Shown piece after piece: positions 59,955 to 64,000 of a DNA stretch of 64,000 nt (within the stretch, counting starts at the first letter, position 1; the number at the start of each line of letters is the position of its first letter). Below the pieces are notes generated by a model. It was not told the DNA's origin and made no database searches. It saw only the letters and a list, made by a program, of their open reading frames with translations. Source of the DNA: Brachypodius melanocephalos (Eukaryota; Chordata; Aves; Passeriformes; Pycnonotidae). The stretch covers positions 960,352 to 1,024,351 of the forward strand of contig VZSR01000479.1 in the NCBI GenBank assembly GCA_013398615.1. Direction: 5' to 3'. A program made the translations under genes and the position numbers.

Positions 59955-62087
59955 CAGTAGTTCTGGTTACACAGACCTCTCCCTGCAGGAAGGAAAAGAC
60001 TCCCATGGAATGATAAAGGACTCCCTGTTACACTATTACAGGAGATGAATTGCATTAACCCCTGCCCTTCCCATTGTACTTGCTGCCCACTGAAAACAAC
60101 AACAGAATTACTAAAATCCCACACTCTCTAATGGGATGGTAATAGGATTCAGAGGCCATTAGGGTAAAGGCAATCCATATTTTACAGTTTAATAAGCTCC
60201 AGCTGAAGATGCTGGATCCCTCTTCAAAGCCAACAATTACTGCTTTAGTATTAACAAATCCTCAACTGTCAAGACTGCAGAATGCATTCAAGATGAAGTC
60301 AACAGCTTATGGTGACAGACTTTAAAAATGTGTGTAGAAAAATGAAATCACTTAAATTGAAATAATTTGTAATTTTACAATGATACTGGTTATTACTGTC
60401 ATTTCATATTCCTCTAGATTCAGATCTCATGGTTAGTTGAGTTTTCACATATTTCAGAGTTCTGTGGTGTTTGTTGTAGAAGCCAAGAACTTTTGTCCTG
60501 TTTTCTAAGCATAAACCTCCTCTCAAAGAAATAAAACACTCAAAGAGCTATGGGACCAATGGAGCAATGAAGTCAAGGTGTCCACAATCACTGAAAATTA
60601 CCTAGACAATTCTTTAATATTATGACTACCCAAAACTGTGTTACCTACTAGGCTGTAGACTCAAAAGAATCCACCATTTTCTAGTAGCATGCCTTGAAAC
60701 AGAGTGTACAATACAAGCTAACTCTGTCTGCTCTTTATTATTCTTTAAAACCACTTCCATATATTTTATATATTTTTTTGGTTTATATATTTTTAAAAGG
60801 CAAATGTCCTTTTAAAAAAGAACCATCTTATCTCTATTTTCAGCTGTATCCAGTCATTCCCCATTCCCTTATGTAAGTGACTGGGGGAAAAAAGAACAAT
60901 CCACTCCTCACATTTCCTGAAACCAAAGATACACCTCCACTATTGGTGCTGTTGGATCCAATCCCCACCTTATCACTGTTCTTTTGCTTACATTTTGTAA
61001 AGGGGGGGAAAAAATCCTGATGAAAACAGGTGTATTTTAGAAATGATAATTCTGAAACACAGTTTTGTCCCCACAAACATTAACACATTTGTCAGCCAGG
61101 TAGGTAAGAGCCACTGTATCTTAAAAATATAGACCATTACTGTTATAATTATTTTATGGCTAATCACACAAACAACAGGAAAGCAAAACAAAATAAATCA
61201 TCATAAACCAACTAAACCCAAAGGCCTGCCATAATTTCAAATTGAGGAAGCCAATTCTTCACCATCTACAGAGGTGATGTTTTCATATAATCAGATATTG
61301 CAACTTCACACACCAGATTTTCAAAGTTTCATGTGTTGTTTATGTGGAGAACTATTAGACTTCATTAACATCAATGTATATTCACTATTTATTGCAATGT
61401 ATTAATAATGAATCCAAGTACATCTTCTATTATTTCCCCAGTGTTATGTTAAAAGCATGAATTTAATACAAACTGAGCTGGTAGTTTTCCTGTTTCTCCA
61501 AAAGTAGGTACCCTGAAGCTTGAGATCCACTTCCACAACTTCATTTTGTCACATCTAATGCTTAAAGAAAATTTTCAATACACTCAAAGAACAGTGGGAA
61601 AAGGAAACCAGAGTGATTCCTACAATTATTCCTGCAGAGTAATTGACTCTGTTTAGCTCACTATTAAAACAAGTTTTGTAAACTACTTTGAAAGATGTCT
61701 TCCAGAATATCTAGGGAGATCACAGAGATTTTTGAAGCATAGCTTCCAGGCAAACCAACAAAAATAACCAGAAAGCAAGTAAAAAGGGAATTGACGATCT
61801 AACTAGTTCCATGACAGGAACTGTCCTATCAATATTTTATAATGCAAAGCAGAACTACAACATGAACAGAAGAAAGATGTCAAACACCACCCAAAAAGCC
61901 TCTTTAGGGAGAGAAATGGGGAGCATAGGAAGCATTCATTTCTAAGCATCTTTATATGTATAAAGATATAAATTTAACATCTAACTCCACTTTGATCTAA
62001 CCACATTGTTTACAATACAATACATATGTGTCATTGTGACTCAGCCTGACTCTGGAGTCAGGATTTTTTTGAATCTGGATAATGCAG
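59955..62087. other. Non-coding stretch, no gene seen
   Basis: AT-rich unique sequence with a TA/T-rich patch near 60,760-60,800. No coding or mobile-element signal recognised. Confidence 0.55.
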
Positions 62088-62533
62088 TGCTGGAGCACGT
62101 CCAGAGAAGGAAATGGAGCTGCAGAAGAATCTAGAAGCTCAGTCAAGTGAGGGAGCTAGGGCTGCTTATCCTGGAGGAAAGGAGGCTCAGGGAAGACCCT
62201 GTGGCTCTGCACAACTCCCTGACAGGAGGGGACAGCCAGGTGGGGTTGGGCTCTGCTCCCAGGGAACCATCAACAGGACAAGAAGAAACGGCCTCAAGCT
62301 GCACTGGGGAAAGTTTAGGTTGGACATCAAGAAGAATTTCTTCACAAAAAGGGCTATGAGGCATTGGAAGGGGCTGGCCAGGGAGGTGGTGCAGTCTCCA
62401 TCCTTGGAGGCGTTCAGGAAACAACTGGGTGTGGCACTCAGTGCTCTGGGCTGGTTGACAGGGTGGAGATCAGTCAGGGGTTGGACTCGATGATCTTAGA
62501 GGTCTTCTGCAGCCTAAATAATTCTGTGGTTGT
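62088..62533 (+). mobile_element. CR1 LINE 3'-end fragment (ORF2 C-terminus plus 3' UTR)
   Basis: About 446 bp of plus-strand CR1. It starts in the segment around tgctggagcacgtccagaga, passes through ctggaggaaaggaggctcag and ggtttgga-type words (tttaggttggacatcaagaa), and ends with ggttggactcgatgatctta and agcctaaataattctgtgg, the CR1 tail. The 126-codon frame at 62,113-62,493 carries the hallmark of the CR1 ORF2 C-terminus: FFTKRAMRHWKGLAREVV followed by SPSLEAF. That identifies the family and shows it is not a host gene. The copy is 5'-truncated, as is usual for CR1, and its terminal (ATTCTRTGRT)n repeat is reduced to one unit. It is the best preserved CR1 here. Confidence 0.93.
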
Positions 62534-64000
62534 CTGAAAACAGTTTTTAAAAAGAGAACAGAGCCTTCAACCACAAAGTGATCAGTTAATTCAGAAGATT
62601 TCACGTTAGAAGGTGGTGAAGGAGGATGAAACAATTAATTTCCTAAGGCTGGCCATGGCTAACAGAGTAAACATGAAAAGAAAATACACTGCCCACACTG
62701 GAGCCCTGATTTGCTTTGCATTTGACATGTGCTGTCTCAAAACACCATTTAATTTTTTTTTTCTGCCATTCTACAAGATCCTCTCAGAAAAGGTAGCAAG
62801 GAGATGCAATATAATGAGCTATAATACAATAATCATGGTTTGGATCTCTGTCAAGTTTCTCAGAACGCAAATGAGCTTTTATCAGGAATTTGCCCAAAAC
62901 AAATCATTTACACTCATTTCCGCAACACAACAGACATGATTCTCTTCCATTCAGCTCTTTGTTAACTCTGATTAATTAATTCACTTCCAAATTTCATTAG
63001 AAACATATTCATCTTTTCTAGGTTGCAACAACTGATATGCTGCATCTTGAAGTCTGATATTAGAAACCTGAACATCTGTCCATTCCTTACATTCTACTGA
63101 CCTCTAGAGACTGCATGTATATATGTATAGCACATATACATTATTTATGCTCATGCACACATACCAGAGCAATGGTACAATAGGTTGACTTTAAGAGAAA
63201 TCTGCATTCCGTATCTGATGTTACAGTTTTAACTTTAATCCCACACTGTTCTCACAAACATTTTCTTTCCTGCAGAAATCTCTTTTCCCTCCTCTTCTCT
63301 TTGCTTCCTTCCAACACAAACACACCATGCCTTATCAGTTACGTACAGAATTAGGCTACAACTATGAATATCAATATAAATCCTGAGATAAACCAGGTTT
63401 CATTGAGCATTAATATCTGCTGGGGAGGGAGTTCTGCAGGTCAGATACACTGAGTTACTGAAAAAATAGACATTGCTGTGTGTGGGGAGAGGAGACCAGT
63501 CTCTTCCAGCTCTGTACAATACTTGTTCCTCAACCACACGGTAACATCTTTTAGCAGATTCCTTGTCTCCATTCTGCTGCCAGGGAAAAAACACCTCTAC
63601 AAAAGCCTGTGTTTGGTTTGACATTTAGACCAAACAGAAAGGACTGAAGGAGTTGAATTTGTCAACTAAAATCTATTCAAAATAGACATTAATCCAGTAA
63701 CAAAGAGAAATGAGGGGAACAGAAGAGACTGTGTTCCTCCCTAACAATGTTAGGATAGCTGACATTGTTAAGAGCCATTACTTGGCTCTTGGTACTGTGT
63801 GGTCAAGAACAGGAGGGATTACCACAAATAAATACAAAATTTACAGGGGACATTTCAAAGGCACATTCTCCAACTGAAAATATTTATTCAGTTCCATCAC
63901 AAAATTCCTGGAAAACATACATTGTGTTTTCTAACACTTCCAATGTTTTATAGAGAAGGCCCACACACAAGACACTTTTAATATGATTTTATTCCTGAAA
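62534..64000. other. Non-coding stretch, no gene seen
   Basis: AT-rich unique sequence. Open frames up to 108 codons (62,613-62,939) have no recognisable domain. Confidence 0.55.

Noticed and set aside
62113..62493. 126-codon open frame as a host gene
   Set aside because: It lies wholly within a CR1 3' end and has the CR1 ORF2 C-terminal signature.
1..64000. CRISPR arrays, operons or other prokaryotic systems
   Set aside because: No regularly spaced repeats, no dense coding, and clear vertebrate retroelements; the window is eukaryotic.
1..64000. tRNA, rRNA or snRNA genes
   Set aside because: No A-box/B-box pair with cloverleaf arms or conserved rRNA/snRNA segment was seen by eye; a tRNAscan/Infernal run would be decisive.

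Overview
The window looks like non-coding DNA from a bird, probably a songbird. It is AT-rich and CpG-poor, has few transposons and no SINEs, and the recognisable repeats are short 3' pieces of CR1 LINEs plus remnants of endogenous retroviruses (ERVs). The bird assignment rests on the CR1 3'-end signature and low repeat load; a non-avian reptile is possible but less likely. I found no host protein-coding exon, tRNA, rRNA or CRISPR array that I can support. The open frames are short, have no recognisable domains, and overlap on both strands, as expected by chance in about 64 kb. The window therefore looks like a gene desert or part of a very large intron.

Layout. 1-9.6 kb: unique AT-rich DNA with a homeobox/SOX-motif-rich patch near 7.2 kb and two chance-looking long open frames at 7.6-9.0 kb. 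9.6 kb: an old CR1 tail. 17.3-17.6 kb: a TA-rich low-complexity tract followed by a G-quadruplex motif. 20.2-20.5 kb: a possible old reverse-strand LTR. 23,655-24,365: a solo ERV LTR flanked by a 4-bp duplication. 29.7-29.9 kb: a local tandem duplication with a 140-bp period. 36.5 kb and 42.0-42.4 kb: reverse-strand CR1 pieces, the second with an internal deletion. 43.7-44.8 kb: an inverted pair of POU octamers beside a dead ERV integrase fragment flanked by about 40-bp direct repeats. 41.66 kb and 49.55 kb: two copies of an unclassified 47-bp repeat, one inside a near-perfect palindrome. 47.66-48.0 kb: an isolated CpG-rich pocket, the strongest candidate regulatory element here. 62.1-62.5 kb: a forward CR1 3' end.

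There is no operon or multi-gene system. If the window has a function it is most likely cis-regulatory: the CpG-rich pocket and several homeobox-motif-rich, repeat-free patches (7.2, 38.1, 43.8, 50.9 and 57.0 kb) look like candidate conserved non-coding elements. That reading is inference from composition and motif content and needs a cross-species alignment.
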